64,000 nt of DNA from Amnibacterium sp. CER49 (GTDB lineage Bacteria > Actinomycetota > Actinomycetes > Actinomycetales > Microbacteriaceae), in assembly GCF_029846255.1 (NCBI RefSeq), contig NZ_JARVWQ010000001.1, forward strand, positions 248,001 to 312,000, given 5' to 3'. Shown here piece by piece: positions 8,157-17,563 of this stretch (within the stretch, counting starts at the first letter, position 1; each line of letters begins with the position of its first letter). The notes beneath the pieces were generated by a model. It did not search any database. It was not told the origin of the DNA and worked only from the letters and a program-made list of their open reading frames with translations. The position numbers were made by a program, and so were the translations under genes.

Positions 8157-8528
8157 ATGAAGGTCCGCTACGAATGCACAGCTCTCTGCGGGGTCGCTCG
8201 GCTCGGCGCCCCCCAGTTCGTACGGGCCATGACGCTCCGCGCGAGCAAGCCGTTCGGCCGGCGTGGTCTGACGTTGGACGGCTGCTCCGCCTTCCCCGTT
8301 GGGCGCGGCGGCTCTGACGCGACGATCAAGGTCAAGGCACGGCTCTACGTCGGCGACGCCGGGGGCGACCCGGTCGCGCTGCTCGACGCCGCACTGCGCG
8401 ACGTGATCCAGGAGATGGCCGCGGCTGTCGCCGTGCCGGTGTCGGTCCGCTCGGTGGAGGTGACCGAGGCGACGACCACCGATGCGTACCGTACGCGGGT
8501 CGAGGCGAACCTCGAGAACGAGTTCTGA
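8157..8528 (+). CDS. Unknown protein just outside attR
   Basis: 123 residues starting MKVRYECTALCGVARLGAPQ. The second half is rich in charged helices and strands (TIKVKARLYVGD, ALRDVIQEMAAAVAVPVSV), consistent with a small folded protein, but I recognise no family. The reading frame stays open upstream into attR, so the start is uncertain; AAGG lies too close to the ATG to be decisive. It lies in the stretch between attR and the third, decayed tRNA copy. Confidence 0.4.
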   Translation: MKVRYECTALCGVARLGAPQFVRAMTLRASKPFGRRGLTLDGCSAFPVGRGGSDATIKVKARLYVGDAGGDPVALLDAALRDVIQEMAAAVAVPVSVRSVEVTEATTTDAYRTRVEANLENEF

Positions 8529-8887
8529 TCAGGGGCCTCGCGGCATCCCGACCGTCGCGAAGCGCATCGCCTGATTGACAGCGCTCGCGCGATCGGTCCA
8601 GTGAAGAAGTCCTTCGACAGCGCGTGCGGTGCTGTGTATTCCGCTTCGCAATCAGCAGAAGACGATCGCCCCGGCCCGAGAGCCATCCCGCCCGACCGCA
8701 TACCGGAGTTCGTTGCGGCCGTGGCGGGCGGCGATGGACCACGACGACTGGACCTTGTCCACCTGCTGACCTCCATGCTGTTTCCCGGATGAAGGATCGG
8801 GTCCTCCGTCCAAGCCCGCTCCGGTCTGCGTGCACGCGCTATTGGCGTGCCTGCTGAGCCCGTCGCGCACCGACGCTGCTCGCCGCC
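8529..8887. other. Gene-free interval
   Basis: About 360 bp between the unknown protein and the stop of the leftward EamA gene. Short frames on both strands have no ribosome site or recognisable product. I see nothing further in it. Confidence 0.4.
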
Positions 8888-9811
8888 CTACGTCGACTCC
8901 TTCCGGTAGCCGCCGCGTGGCGGAGGCGGGGAACCTCTACCGCCCCCTCGTGCTCCCCAGCCGTGTATGACGACCAGACCAGCAACGGCGATCGCCGCAC
9001 CGAGCAGATCGGTGGGGGTCGCAGCTTGGCCCAAGACCGCCCACGCCGAGAGCAGACCAACGATGGGCACGAGCACCGTGAACGGCGCCACACTGTCAGC
9101 GGGATAACGAGAGAGAAGCCGGTACCACAGACCGAAACCGATGAGGGTAGCGCCGCCGGAGACATAAACAAGGGCCAGGACCCCCATCAGGTTCAGGCTC
9201 AGGAGGGCGTGCAGGTCGCTCGCGGGCCCCTCCGTGACCAAGGAGAGCCCGAGCAACGGCAGCGGCGCGACGGCACTGCTGTAGATAAGAAGCGCGAAGG
9301 GGCGCGCGGGCAACGTCGCCCGGGTGAGCACATTGCCGCCACCCCAAGCCAATCCCGCGAGAAGGCACAAGACGAAGCCCGCGACCGAGCTCGTGGACGA
9401 AGCGCCTATTCCTATGACGCAGAGGCCGCATACGGCGATCAGCAGGCCCACGGTCCGACCCCCACTCGGACGCTCACGCAAGGTCAGCGCGCCGATGAGC
9501 GCCGTGAAGACGACCTGCGACTGAATGACGACCGACGCCAGGCCCGCCCCGATACCCAGCTTCATCGCGACGAATAACGCTCCGAACTGAAGCACGCTCA
9601 TCAGCAGCCCGATGAGCACGACCCTGAGCCACCCGAGACCGGGACGCCGAACAAGGAACATCGCTGGGACCGCGGCGAGAAGAAACCGCAGAGAGGCGAA
9701 GAGCAGCGGAGGGAAGTCCTGAAGACCTATCGCTATGACAACGAAATTGAATCCCCACAGGACCGCACACAGTATGGCCGAACAGAGGTCCGGGAGGCTC
9801 ATCCTCTTCAT
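8888..9811 (-). CDS. EamA/DMT-family transporter
   Basis: 307 residues with about ten hydrophobic segments in two homologous halves, the layout of the drug/metabolite transporter (EamA) family of inner-membrane exporters. Typical features are the opening AILCAVLWGFNFVVIAIGLQ, the half-end segment TLRERPSG, and the second-half repeat beginning VLCLLAGLAWGGGNVL. Substrate cannot be told. The start is the ATG at 9811 or the ATG three codons later. It lies in the candidate older insertion and has no partner gene. Confidence 0.85.
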   Translation of the reverse strand: MKRMSLPDLCSAILCAVLWGFNFVVIAIGLQDFPPLLFASLRFLLAAVPAMFLVRRPGLGWLRVVLIGLLMSVLQFGALFVAMKLGIGAGLASVVIQSQVVFTALIGALTLRERPSGGRTVGLLIAVCGLCVIGIGASSTSSVAGFVLCLLAGLAWGGGNVLTRATLPARPFALLIYSSAVAPLPLLGLSLVTEGPASDLHALLSLNLMGVLALVYVSGGATLIGFGLWYRLLSRYPADSVAPFTVLVPIVGLLSAWAVLGQAATPTDLLGAAIAVAGLVVIHGWGARGGGRGSPPPPRGGYRKEST

Positions 9812-10338
9812 GATGTCCAGCCACAGCTCTTTCGGCAGGCTCGCTCGCGCCTTGCACGAAAGCAGAACCCGTCGCTTCCCGGAGCATGCGGACGTCGCCG
9901 AGAGCGAGGTCGACGTGCCGGTTTCGAAGCTGAACCGTGAGCCGTCCTTCGGATGCTGTGGTGCGGAGTTCTCACGAGCTCACGGTACCAACCTACCTAC
10001 TAGTTGTTACAGGCTGCATCTCGCGCTGCGGGGCTGGCCCAGTTCAGAGGCCGTGCGGACGGTCAGCGCATCGAGGCGGAGCAGGCGGCAGGGGCACGGG
10101 GCCTCGGCGCCGCCGACAACCTCCGCGATCAGGCCCTATTCATCGAGGACGAACGGTCCCCTATCTGCCCTCCACCTGACGGGACCTACACGGGCGGGAA
10201 GGGTGTCCGCTAGGGCCCATTCGGTCTAGATAGGCGTGCGCGGTGAGGTCGAGGCTCTGCCCGCAGAGACGGCGGCGCCGCGACGTCAGGCGCTGCGCCG
10301 GCGCCGAACCCATCCGACTCCAGCGAAAGCGAGACCCC
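9812..10338. other. Gene-free interval upstream of EamA and the secreted protein
   Basis: About 530 bp separating two divergent genes. Open frames on the + strand here are arginine/serine-rich and look like shadows. A relatively AT-rich patch (CCTACTAGTTGTTACAGG, 9995-10012) is the likeliest promoter area. No recognisable gene. Confidence 0.35.
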
Positions 10339-10782
10339 ATGCGTCATGCACTCTTGGCTGCCGCCGCAACCGCGGCCCTCACCCTCGGAGCCGCAACGCC
10401 GGCGCTCGCCAGCAACATCAACAACCAGCAGTCGCGATATCCGGTCGACTACACGTACACGAACCCCTGCACCGGGGAAACGACCTACCTGACCGGGTTC
10501 ATCGAGGAGGTCTACTCCTACCAGTCCCCGCAGCACCTCAGCGGCCGCATCAACATCCACGTGAGGGGCACGACCGACACCGGGGTCAAGTATGTGGGTG
10601 ACCAGGTACGGCATTTCACCGCTTCTGCGAACGGCTCGCACTTCGTGGAGACGTTCCGGTTGAACCGTGTCGGCTCATCCCCCTCGAACGCCGACGAAGT
10701 CGCTCGCCGAACCATTCAGGTCCGATACGCCGACGGAAAGCTCGTCGTCGACCGGACGGTCGACTTCGACCACTGCACCTGA
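10339..10782 (+). CDS. Small secreted protein of unknown function
   Basis: 147 residues from MRHALLAAAATAALTLGAAT. The N-terminus is a standard Sec signal peptide (Arg, hydrophobic core, cleavage after PALA near residue 24). The mature part has two cysteines (NPCTGE and the near-terminal DHCT) that could form a disulfide, and a strand-rich pattern (SGRINIHVRGTTD, TIQVRYADGKLVVDRTVDF) like small beta-sandwich proteins. Family not identified. The ATG at 10339 is chosen because it begins the signal peptide. Confidence 0.7.
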   Translation: MRHALLAAAATAALTLGAATPALASNINNQQSRYPVDYTYTNPCTGETTYLTGFIEEVYSYQSPQHLSGRINIHVRGTTDTGVKYVGDQVRHFTASANGSHFVETFRLNRVGSSPSNADEVARRTIQVRYADGKLVVDRTVDFDHCT

Positions 10783-11325
10783 GAGCGGCTCGAGATCGGG
10801 TGCAGACGGTCCTCGCATCGCGCGGCGGACACCGCGGGCGCGCGGCTAGGGGGTCCGTCCTCACGTCGCGCTTCGGTATAGCAGTCCGTTGCTTGTGCCG
10901 CGGTGACGCGACCGAGACGAGGACGCCGGGCGCGGCCAGGGCGACGAGGTGGCGCTATACCACCGTCCGCAGACGCGAGACTGCATGGCTCCGGCTGCTC
11001 GGCTCGCCCGGCAGGGCGGTGTCCATGTCGAGTTCGATCGCTTCGATGATGTCGGCCATCGACACTCGGACTGGGCGACGCGGCGGCTTACCGATGTCGT
11101 GGTCGTTGGGGACGACCCGTCTCCTGTCTCGCAACGGACTTCCACTCGAGACCCTGCGTCCAATCCTTCAAGGACGCTGCGCATCAGCCGGTGAGCTCGG
11201 AGACGACCAGTGAAGCCATCACTTGCTAGCTCCCGCAACTACTCCGACACTTCTCCGTGGATTGCAGGATCGAGTCCTGCTCGCGGCGCCGGTAGTCCCT
11301 GATGTGGCGCCGCGATCGCCCCGAC
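10783..11325. other. Gene-free interval with gene remnant and decayed tRNA piece
   Basis: About 540 bp. On the minus strand 10955-11059 reads as a 34-residue peptide starting MADIIEAIELDMDTALPGEP and ending in a stop. It looks protein-like but has no good ribosome site and is probably a remnant of a longer gene. The decayed tRNA fragment lies at 11254-11289. Confidence 0.35.
11254..11289 (+). repeat. Decayed third copy of the tRNA-Arg 3' end
   Basis: 36 bases align with the att core (1868-1903 plus one base) with four mismatches. The T-arm sequence TCGAGTCCTGCTC is preserved while the anticodon arm and acceptor end are altered. No tRNA 5' half precedes it. It probably marks the far end of an older insertion into the same tRNA gene. 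Confidence 0.6.
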
Positions 11326-12465
11326 CTAGCGGCCCTCGAGCGGGTGGATCGTGACTCCCTGGACGACACGGTTCACGGCTCCGCCCGGGAACGGGTTGTC
11401 GGTCGGAACGCCGGCCCGGACCGAAGCGTGTAGGGCGATCAGTTGCGCGAAGACGGCGAATGGCAGCGCGAGGAAGGCGTCGTCGACGCCCTCCACGCCA
11501 TCGATGCCGAAGTCCGCGGCCGGTGCCGTGCGGCCCGCAGAGAGCGCCTGCACCGAAGCCCCGCCCAGCGCGGCGCGGAGCTCGCGTGTCATGTCGTCGT
11601 CGTACCGGCGGATGTACGGGTCGTTCGACCCGTAGACGACTGCGAGGGTTCGGTCATCGAGCACCGCTTTCGGCCCGTGCCGGAAGCCGAGTGAGGAGTC
11701 GAAGTAGGTGTCGACGCGGCCGGCGGTGACCTCGAGAACCTTCAGCGCGGACTCGCGCGCAAGGCCGGTCAAGGAGCCGCTGCCGAGGTAGACGATCCGC
11801 GCAGGGTCGCGCTCGACGAGCCGCTGCACCCGATCCCGCGCTTCGAGCACCTGCTCCCCCGCGGTTGCGAGCGCCTCTACGAGAGCCTCATCATCCCCGA
11901 GGAAGACGAGCAACGCGGTGAGCAGCATCGAGGAGAAGCTCGAGGTCATCGCGAAGCCCTCATCGTTCGCTCTGCGCGGGGTGACCAGGTTGCGAGACCT
12001 CGCGCGCCCCTCGTGCGCCGTGTAGAGCTGCCCCACCGGGTCGCAGGTGATGACGAGGTGGTGCACGTCGCTGAGCACCCGATCAGCAAGGTCGGTGGCT
12101 CCAAGGCTCTCCGGGCTGTTACCGGAGCGCGCGAAGGAGACCAGCAGCGTCGGCACGTCCTCCGCGAGGCGACTGAGCGGGTCCGAGACGAGGTCTGTCG
12201 TCGCGACAGCATCGACCCGCCGCCGGAGTCGGCGGGCCAGCGCGGGCGCGGCGACCTCGCCGACAAACGCGGAGGTGCCAGCGCCGGTGAGCACGATCCG
12301 CAGGTCCGGCTCGGCGAGCAGCGGCGCGAGGAAGGCCTCGATCTCGGTCCGGAGGCCCGCGACCATCCGGCCTGTCTCGCGCCACACATCGGGCTGCTGG
12401 CTGATCTCCCGCTCGGTCGCGGTTCCCACGCCGACGTGGGCAGGCGGGATGGTGGTATCGGTCAT
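11326..12465 (-). CDS. agaS: SIS-domain sugar-phosphate isomerase/deaminase (AgaS-like)
   Basis: 379 residues with two SIS domains. The first has VLTGAGTSAF, VSFARSGNSPES and the second VYLGSGSLTGLARESALK, SSLGFRHGPKA. AgaS-type enzymes deaminate or isomerise galactosamine-6-phosphate to tagatose-6-phosphate; glucosamine-6-phosphate deaminase-like activity is the alternative. The start ATG at 12465 has GGAGA upstream. It is the last gene of the GNAT-GH123-DUF5107 group after a 205-bp gap, which supports a GalNAc role. A close paralogue lies at 57722-58843, sharing long identical blocks including VNRVVQGVTIHPL at the C-terminus. Confidence 0.82.
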   Translation of the reverse strand: MTDTTIPPAHVGVGTATEREISQQPDVWRETGRMVAGLRTEIEAFLAPLLAEPDLRIVLTGAGTSAFVGEVAAPALARRLRRRVDAVATTDLVSDPLSRLAEDVPTLLVSFARSGNSPESLGATDLADRVLSDVHHLVITCDPVGQLYTAHEGRARSRNLVTPRRANDEGFAMTSSFSSMLLTALLVFLGDDEALVEALATAGEQVLEARDRVQRLVERDPARIVYLGSGSLTGLARESALKVLEVTAGRVDTYFDSSLGFRHGPKAVLDDRTLAVVYGSNDPYIRRYDDDMTRELRAALGGASVQALSAGRTAPAADFGIDGVEGVDDAFLALPFAVFAQLIALHASVRAGVPTDNPFPGGAVNRVVQGVTIHPLEGR

Positions 12466-12670
12466 CGATGGTCTCCGTAGGGAAGGGTGTCGCCTGTCGA
12501 GGTGGGGAGAAGCGGAGAGCATCCCGCGCCCGTCGAGCAACAGCACCGGCGGGAGCTGCTCGAGATGGGCAGCCCGCGAGCGAGCGTGCTCCGAGCGATA
12601 GAGAGAACGGTCGCCTCGGGCGACTCGTGCCTCTGGCTCGGATAGGGCGTTCCGCGCCGATCCGGGTGCG

Positions 12671-14599
12671 CTACTCGTTGTACATCCGGAAGTCCCAGCT
12701 TTCAGGCAGGGGAAGGTCGCTGTTCGTCGCCGCCTGCCACTCCGTCCAGAGGCGCTCGAGCATGTCGTCGCTCTCCCGGAGATCGGGGATTTCGATGCCC
12801 TCTTCGATGATGTGCGACGCGCGAGCGACATCGCCGGTCCTCAGCGCGGCGCGCGCCTCCCAGTAGCGAACTCGCCCGGCCCGACGGAAGGTCGGGCTGG
12901 CCGCCTCGACAGCGGACAGGATGCGGTCGGGCCGACCTGCACGGTGGTAGATCTCGAGCGCGTCAGTGAGCAGCTGCAGCGATTCGGGCAGGCTTGCGAG
13001 CGCTGCCGCGAGATGTGTGACGGCTTCCTCGTGCTGCCCTCTGAGCGAGAGGAGCACCGCGAGATGGCGTCGTGGCCACGGGGTGTCCTCGAGGTCGATC
13101 GAAGCCGACAGCGAGGCGATGGCGTCGTCCGTATGTCCGACGCTGACTTCCACGAGGGCCACCTGGAGGAGGTCGTGCCAGTTGCTGCTCGTCGTCCTCA
13201 GGCGCTCCAGCCACTCATGGCCGGAGACCGCGGGTGCGGGAGGCTTGCACACGGGCAACCGTCCGCTGACGACGAACTCGGCCCACGGCCGCTGAGCCGG
13301 ACCGAGCTGCATGTGGTTGAACGGCGTGGCGGGGGTGTGCGGCAGATTGCCCGCTTGCACCTCGAGCGCGCCCCAGGCCGAGGCGCGCCCGTTCGGGATG
13401 TGATCCGGTTCCCGGGCCGACCACGTCGCGGCTGCCGCGTCCTCGCGGTGGAGCTGCTCGATCGAGACCACGTCGTGGATGGCTGCCCGGGTGGACCGGA
13501 TCGCACCGTCCCAAGGAGAGCCGGTGGAGCGGTCGACGGCGCTACGCACCGAGCCGTACGCCTCGGTCCAGGACCATGTGGCTCCGGACGGCAGCGTCTC
13601 GTACAGGAACTGCGTCGGCGCAAGACCTGCCTGGATCTCGTAGTAGGCACGGTCACCGGAGAGCCAGGTCTGCCAACGCCGTCCTCCTCGCGACGCGCCC
13701 CAGACGAACAGCTTCCGCCCGACGAGTCGCGACGTCGACAGGTGGAACAACCCCGCGCCCGTACCGTCGACGCCCGCGATCCACGGCGCGTCGGCGTCCT
13801 CGATGTCGAAGAAGAAGTCCTCGGTGGCGGGAGCGCCCTCCGGATAGCTGAAGTCGATCCCCTCGACGACGGGGAACTCCAGACGAATCGGCTCGGGGGC
13901 GTAGCCGTACCGCTGGGCTGAATGGGCTGGTGCGATCACCCGAGAGTCCGGCTGCTGTGGTACCGCGATGTTCGACCACCAGTACATCGGCATCGCCGCG
14001 CCTGTGGTGTTCGTGATCGAGGGGCGCACGAAGAGCGCGCGCGAGTCGCTCGGGAGCCAGACATCGATGCGCCATACGACGCGCAGCAGCCGCTCGAACT
14101 CCCACATCCGCAGCACGGGCCCTGCCGGTGTCTCGACCAAGCCGACGTGAACCGGGTCGGCGGTGAGTCCCCAGTGACCTCGCACGCCGAGGTTCCACTC
14201 GACCCCACCCGGGAACCAAGCGTTCCGAAGCGCGAGATTCGCTGGCTGGACCGACGCCGGCTGGTGGAGGAGCTCACGCCCTGAGGACTTCTCGACCAAG
14301 GACCAGAGCCTGCCGCCGAACTCGGTGAGGAACGTCGCCTTCAGGTGCTCGTTCTCGAGCGTCGCGACCTGAGCGCTGAAGGGCCGGTGCTGGCGTCCGT
14401 ACGACGCCCACGGGGTGTACGGCGCGACGGAGACCGCACTTGCGTCGCGAAGGCCGCCGGCGTCGCCGTGTCCGCCTCGAACGAGGCCGATCAACGGGAA
14501 GTCGCCTTCGGCCCCCAGGCCAGCGCCGTGCAAGGACACCGAGGAGAAGGTCAGCGTGGTCGTCGGAGGCGAACCATCTCCGTTCCCGCGCGGCGTCAC
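12671..14599 (-). CDS. DUF5107 galactose-mutarotase-like protein with TPR-like C-terminus
   Basis: 642 residues. The first two thirds match DUF5107 proteins, whose beta-sandwich resembles galactose mutarotase (LKATFLTEFGGRLWSL, FPGGVEWNLGVRGH, PMYWWSNIAVP). The C-terminal 200 residues are helical repeats of TPR type (LQVALVEVSVGHTDDAIASL). Such proteins accompany glycosidases in carbohydrate loci; the exact activity is unknown to me. The first 35 residues are Gly-rich and atypical, so the true start could be internal. The GTG start at 14599 overlaps the GH123 stop by 4 bp, indicating translational coupling. Confidence 0.75.
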   Translation of the reverse strand: MTPRGNGDGSPPTTTLTFSSVSLHGAGLGAEGDFPLIGLVRGGHGDAGGLRDASAVSVAPYTPWASYGRQHRPFSAQVATLENEHLKATFLTEFGGRLWSLVEKSSGRELLHQPASVQPANLALRNAWFPGGVEWNLGVRGHWGLTADPVHVGLVETPAGPVLRMWEFERLLRVVWRIDVWLPSDSRALFVRPSITNTTGAAMPMYWWSNIAVPQQPDSRVIAPAHSAQRYGYAPEPIRLEFPVVEGIDFSYPEGAPATEDFFFDIEDADAPWIAGVDGTGAGLFHLSTSRLVGRKLFVWGASRGGRRWQTWLSGDRAYYEIQAGLAPTQFLYETLPSGATWSWTEAYGSVRSAVDRSTGSPWDGAIRSTRAAIHDVVSIEQLHREDAAAATWSAREPDHIPNGRASAWGALEVQAGNLPHTPATPFNHMQLGPAQRPWAEFVVSGRLPVCKPPAPAVSGHEWLERLRTTSSNWHDLLQVALVEVSVGHTDDAIASLSASIDLEDTPWPRRHLAVLLSLRGQHEEAVTHLAAALASLPESLQLLTDALEIYHRAGRPDRILSAVEAASPTFRRAGRVRYWEARAALRTGDVARASHIIEEGIEIPDLRESDDMLERLWTEWQAATNSDLPLPESWDFRMYNE

Positions 14600-16290
14600 C
14601 GAGCGACACCTTCGAGCGCCGAGAGCCTCGCATTGACCTCGGCGCGCGCCCGCAGGTAATGGCCGTCGTCGTAGGAGAACTTGTCGAATCGCAACGCGCC
14701 CCCATCGCCATCGGTGTCGATGAGCTCGCGGGCGCCGGTGTCCCCCAGGGCGGCGAGCATCGTGAGCGCGCGATGGTCGTACATGGCCTGCGCGAACACG
14801 CGGGATCGGATCGACGCCTCCGGCTCGCCGTCCATACCCGGGTATACGAGAAATGCGTCTCCCCCGGGATAAGCACCTCCCGCTGTTGTGTTCGCGTAGG
14901 GATCGAGTCGCGCGCGCGAGAGCCGCGTGGAATAGAAGTTGAATCCCCAGTGCAGGAAACCGCCGCAGCCGAAAGCGAAGAGCTGATGACCCAGCACGCG
15001 GTTACGACTCGATGGAAGCGCCATGAACCTGTTGGCGACATCTCGAGCCTGTCCGACGCAGTAGTAGATCCACAGGTTGGGAACAGCGCGCTCCAAGAAG
15101 GGCATGACGGCGTCCGTCGCCACCACGGGGCATTCGATCAAGCCCTCGTCGAAGAGCTCGACGTCGCTCAGGGCATCGACGACCGTGAATCCTTCGAGGA
15201 GCTCGCCGACCACTTCACGCGCGGCGCGATACCCGGCGAGCCCTGACTCCCCTTCGGGCTCGTCCGAGAGATGGAAGAGAACGTTCGAAAGCGACCAGTT
15301 CTGCTCCAGGAACGTCGTGAGAGCGGGAATGAAGGCTTCGAGGAATCGCCGGTAGCCCGGGTCCACCGCCGGAACGTGCCACCCGAACTCCTCCGTGAGC
15401 GCCCCATCCACCGAGACCCAGATCGAGGGAGTCGCATGCGCTCCCCACTGCGTGAAGAGGTGGGCGATCTCAAGGTGAACGATTCCATGGCGTCGGCAGA
15501 TCTCGACCCAACGCTTCAACTTCGCGAAATCGAACCGGTACCGGCCTCCCACGCGGTGGATGTCCACCAGCTGCGTAGTGAGGAGTCGAGCGCCCACCTC
15601 GGTCTCGAGCGGAGGAGTCCACACCGAGGTGAGCAGCGAATTGATCTGTGCATGACTCGCTGCAGCGACAGCACGATCGATCAGGTGCCAGTGGGGCTCA
15701 GAGAACACCTCGACGCCGTGGTACTCCGCGATGGACTGCAGCCACAGCCAGGCCGTGTTGACGATGGACAACGGAGCGAGCGTCACGGGAGCGACGAACA
15801 GCTCGAGCGTCGCGGAGAGCAGCACCGTGTCGCCGCGCGTCAGCTCGACCTGGATGTGCCGATCTCCTGCGTGCTGCGGGTCATCGACCTGGATGTCGAT
15901 CCAGACGGCGCTCCAACCCGCGAGCAGCGGCCGAAAGAGGCCGTCGGGGGCCAGGCGTAGGAGGTCGGGATACAGACCCGGTTCGTCGCGCTCGTACCCG
16001 TCGTCGTGCTGCCGGAACGACGGGAGGTCGTTCGGCACGAGTTCGACGGTCTGGATCGTGGCGCGTGCTCCGTCGCCCGGCTCGACGCTGACGTGAAGCG
16101 TCTCCTGGGGCTGGAAATGGCCGGTGGCCGGCGGGCGGACCGCTACCTGGAAGGAGACAGGCTCCCCGAGCGTGGTGCTCAGGTAGAGATCCCTGTCGGA
16201 CGCCCGCGGGGCGTAATCCGGGTGCACCTTCACCAGGCTGTTCACCACAGCGATGTCCCAGCTGCCGGCGCCAACGGGCTCGGTCGTCAC
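14596..16290 (-). CDS. GH123-type (DUF4091) beta-N-acetylgalactosaminidase
   Basis: 564 residues. An N-terminal beta domain (about 1-170) is followed by a TIM-barrel-like DUF4091/GH123 catalytic domain. The motif HLSDEPEG places the adjacent acids at Asp343-Glu344; in characterised GH123 enzymes a neighbouring Asp-Glu pair acts as stabilising residue and acid/base in substrate-assisted hydrolysis of terminal beta-GalNAc. No signal peptide is visible, so it would act on imported saccharides. I start at the GTG at 16290, which has GGGGAG upstream and overlaps the GNAT stop by 4 bp. Substrate is inferred from family. Confidence 0.8.
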   Translation of the reverse strand: MTTEPVGAGSWDIAVVNSLVKVHPDYAPRASDRDLYLSTTLGEPVSFQVAVRPPATGHFQPQETLHVSVEPGDGARATIQTVELVPNDLPSFRQHDDGYERDEPGLYPDLLRLAPDGLFRPLLAGWSAVWIDIQVDDPQHAGDRHIQVELTRGDTVLLSATLELFVAPVTLAPLSIVNTAWLWLQSIAEYHGVEVFSEPHWHLIDRAVAAASHAQINSLLTSVWTPPLETEVGARLLTTQLVDIHRVGGRYRFDFAKLKRWVEICRRHGIVHLEIAHLFTQWGAHATPSIWVSVDGALTEEFGWHVPAVDPGYRRFLEAFIPALTTFLEQNWSLSNVLFHLSDEPEGESGLAGYRAAREVVGELLEGFTVVDALSDVELFDEGLIECPVVATDAVMPFLERAVPNLWIYYCVGQARDVANRFMALPSSRNRVLGHQLFAFGCGGFLHWGFNFYSTRLSRARLDPYANTTAGGAYPGGDAFLVYPGMDGEPEASIRSRVFAQAMYDHRALTMLAALGDTGARELIDTDGDGGALRFDKFSYDDGHYLRARAEVNARLSALEGVAR

Positions 16291-17189
16291 TGCATCTCCC
16301 CGTTCTTCTTCGTGAACATCCAGAAGGTGTCGACGCAGGACGCGCCGACGGTCCTCGAGTAGAACGGGAAGGCCGATTCGGCGGACCACCCGATTCGGAC
16401 GTGGCGAACGCCGGCGGCATGAAGATCGGTCAGTCCTCGACGGAGCAGCTCTCCACCCACCCCGCCGCCTTGCAGCTTCGGGTCGGTCGCGATGGGACCG
16501 AGCACGTGCTGCCGGAACACGCCGACTGCGACGAATCCGACGATCTGGCCCCCCCGTTCGGCGAACCACACGCTTGCCCCCGGGCGGGTCAGCCCGTACT
16601 CGACCTCGTTGGCCCAGGTGACCGTGAAGGTCGACTCGATGTAGGCCCGAGCGCTCGCCAGATCGTCCGGGGTGCCGCGACGGATGGTCACGCCGTGAGC
16701 AGCCAGGCGTTCGACGGCGCCGTCCCCGACGAAGGGACGGGTCACATCGACTCCGAGGTCCGTCGCAACGTCGGTACGCGTGTAGCCGTGGCGGATGAGC
16801 ATCGCCAACGCGGCGGAGCGCCTGTTCGACACCCCTGGCCACACGTAACCCAGCGTGCTGTTGCCGACGCGGAACTCTTCCGCGCCGCGGCCGCCGAGCG
16901 AATCCTCGAACGACTCGAGGAGCGAGCGCCCTACGCCCATTCCGTGGACGTCGGGGCTGACCGCTATCAGGTCGAGGAACGCCGACTTCCCTTGCAGTCC
17001 AGCTACAGCGATGCCGACGGTGCGCCCGTTGCGCTCGGCTGCGAAGCGAATCGTGGACCGGCCGGCGACGTCCACGTCCACGCAGCGGACGATGGCTTCC
17101 GGATCAGGTTCCGCCGCGAAGGCCTCGGCAACAACGGCCGCGTGGGAATGGAGCGTCTGCGAATCGACGACCCGGACCACCACAGACAT
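16287..17189 (-). CDS. Tandem GNAT N-acetyltransferase
   Basis: 300 residues with two GNAT folds. The first has LIAVSPDVHGMGVGRSLLES around residues 75-95; the second has IATDPKLQGGGVGGELLRRG around 235-255. These are the acetyl-CoA pyrophosphate loops (V.P..qg.GvG). It is the first gene of the GH123 operon and is translationally coupled to it, so the acceptor may be a galactosamine derivative, but this is only context. A second double GNAT lies at 42311-43207. Confidence 0.85.
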   Translation of the reverse strand: MSVVVRVVDSQTLHSHAAVVAEAFAAEPDPEAIVRCVDVDVAGRSTIRFAAERNGRTVGIAVAGLQGKSAFLDLIAVSPDVHGMGVGRSLLESFEDSLGGRGAEEFRVGNSTLGYVWPGVSNRRSAALAMLIRHGYTRTDVATDLGVDVTRPFVGDGAVERLAAHGVTIRRGTPDDLASARAYIESTFTVTWANEVEYGLTRPGASVWFAERGGQIVGFVAVGVFRQHVLGPIATDPKLQGGGVGGELLRRGLTDLHAAGVRHVRIGWSAESAFPFYSRTVGASCVDTFWMFTKKNGEMQ

Positions 17190-17563
17190 CTACGCATTCC
17201 GTTCGCTAATGAGAATCGTCCGTACAGGACACCGATCGCCTGCCCTCGTGCGCCCAGATCGTTGCTCGACGGTTGAGACGAACGGAGCGCAAGTCGCTCG
17301 ACAATGAAGAAGACCGTCTGCCCATCAGCGCTCGGCAGCAGACGCTCCCCAAGAAGCAGTGGCGGCGTCAACGCACGCGTGCAAGTGCGCATCCCGACTG
17401 CTCATGTGCTGCACCGAGACACGATCGTGACATTCGCTGTCCTAGCGTCTCGCCCGAGCCTCAGGTCCAGCCCTGCAGGACCTACTCCTGTCACACACGA
17501 CTCATCGGTCGGACCGTCACGAATGACGCCACTGATCGGACTCCAGCTCACTGAGGAGCAACT
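17190..17563. promoter_or_regulatory. Divergent control region of GH123 operon and ABC importer
   Basis: 374 bp without a gene between two divergent operons that probably serve the same substrate. A perfect 10-bp palindrome CACGATCGTG lies at 17420-17429. No copy of the LacI-type operator found at 46351 is seen here, so control differs. The importer ribosome site GAGGAG is at the right end. Confidence 0.45.

Noticed and set aside
11254-11289. Third tRNA gene
   Set aside because: Mismatched remnant without acceptor 5' strand or D arm.
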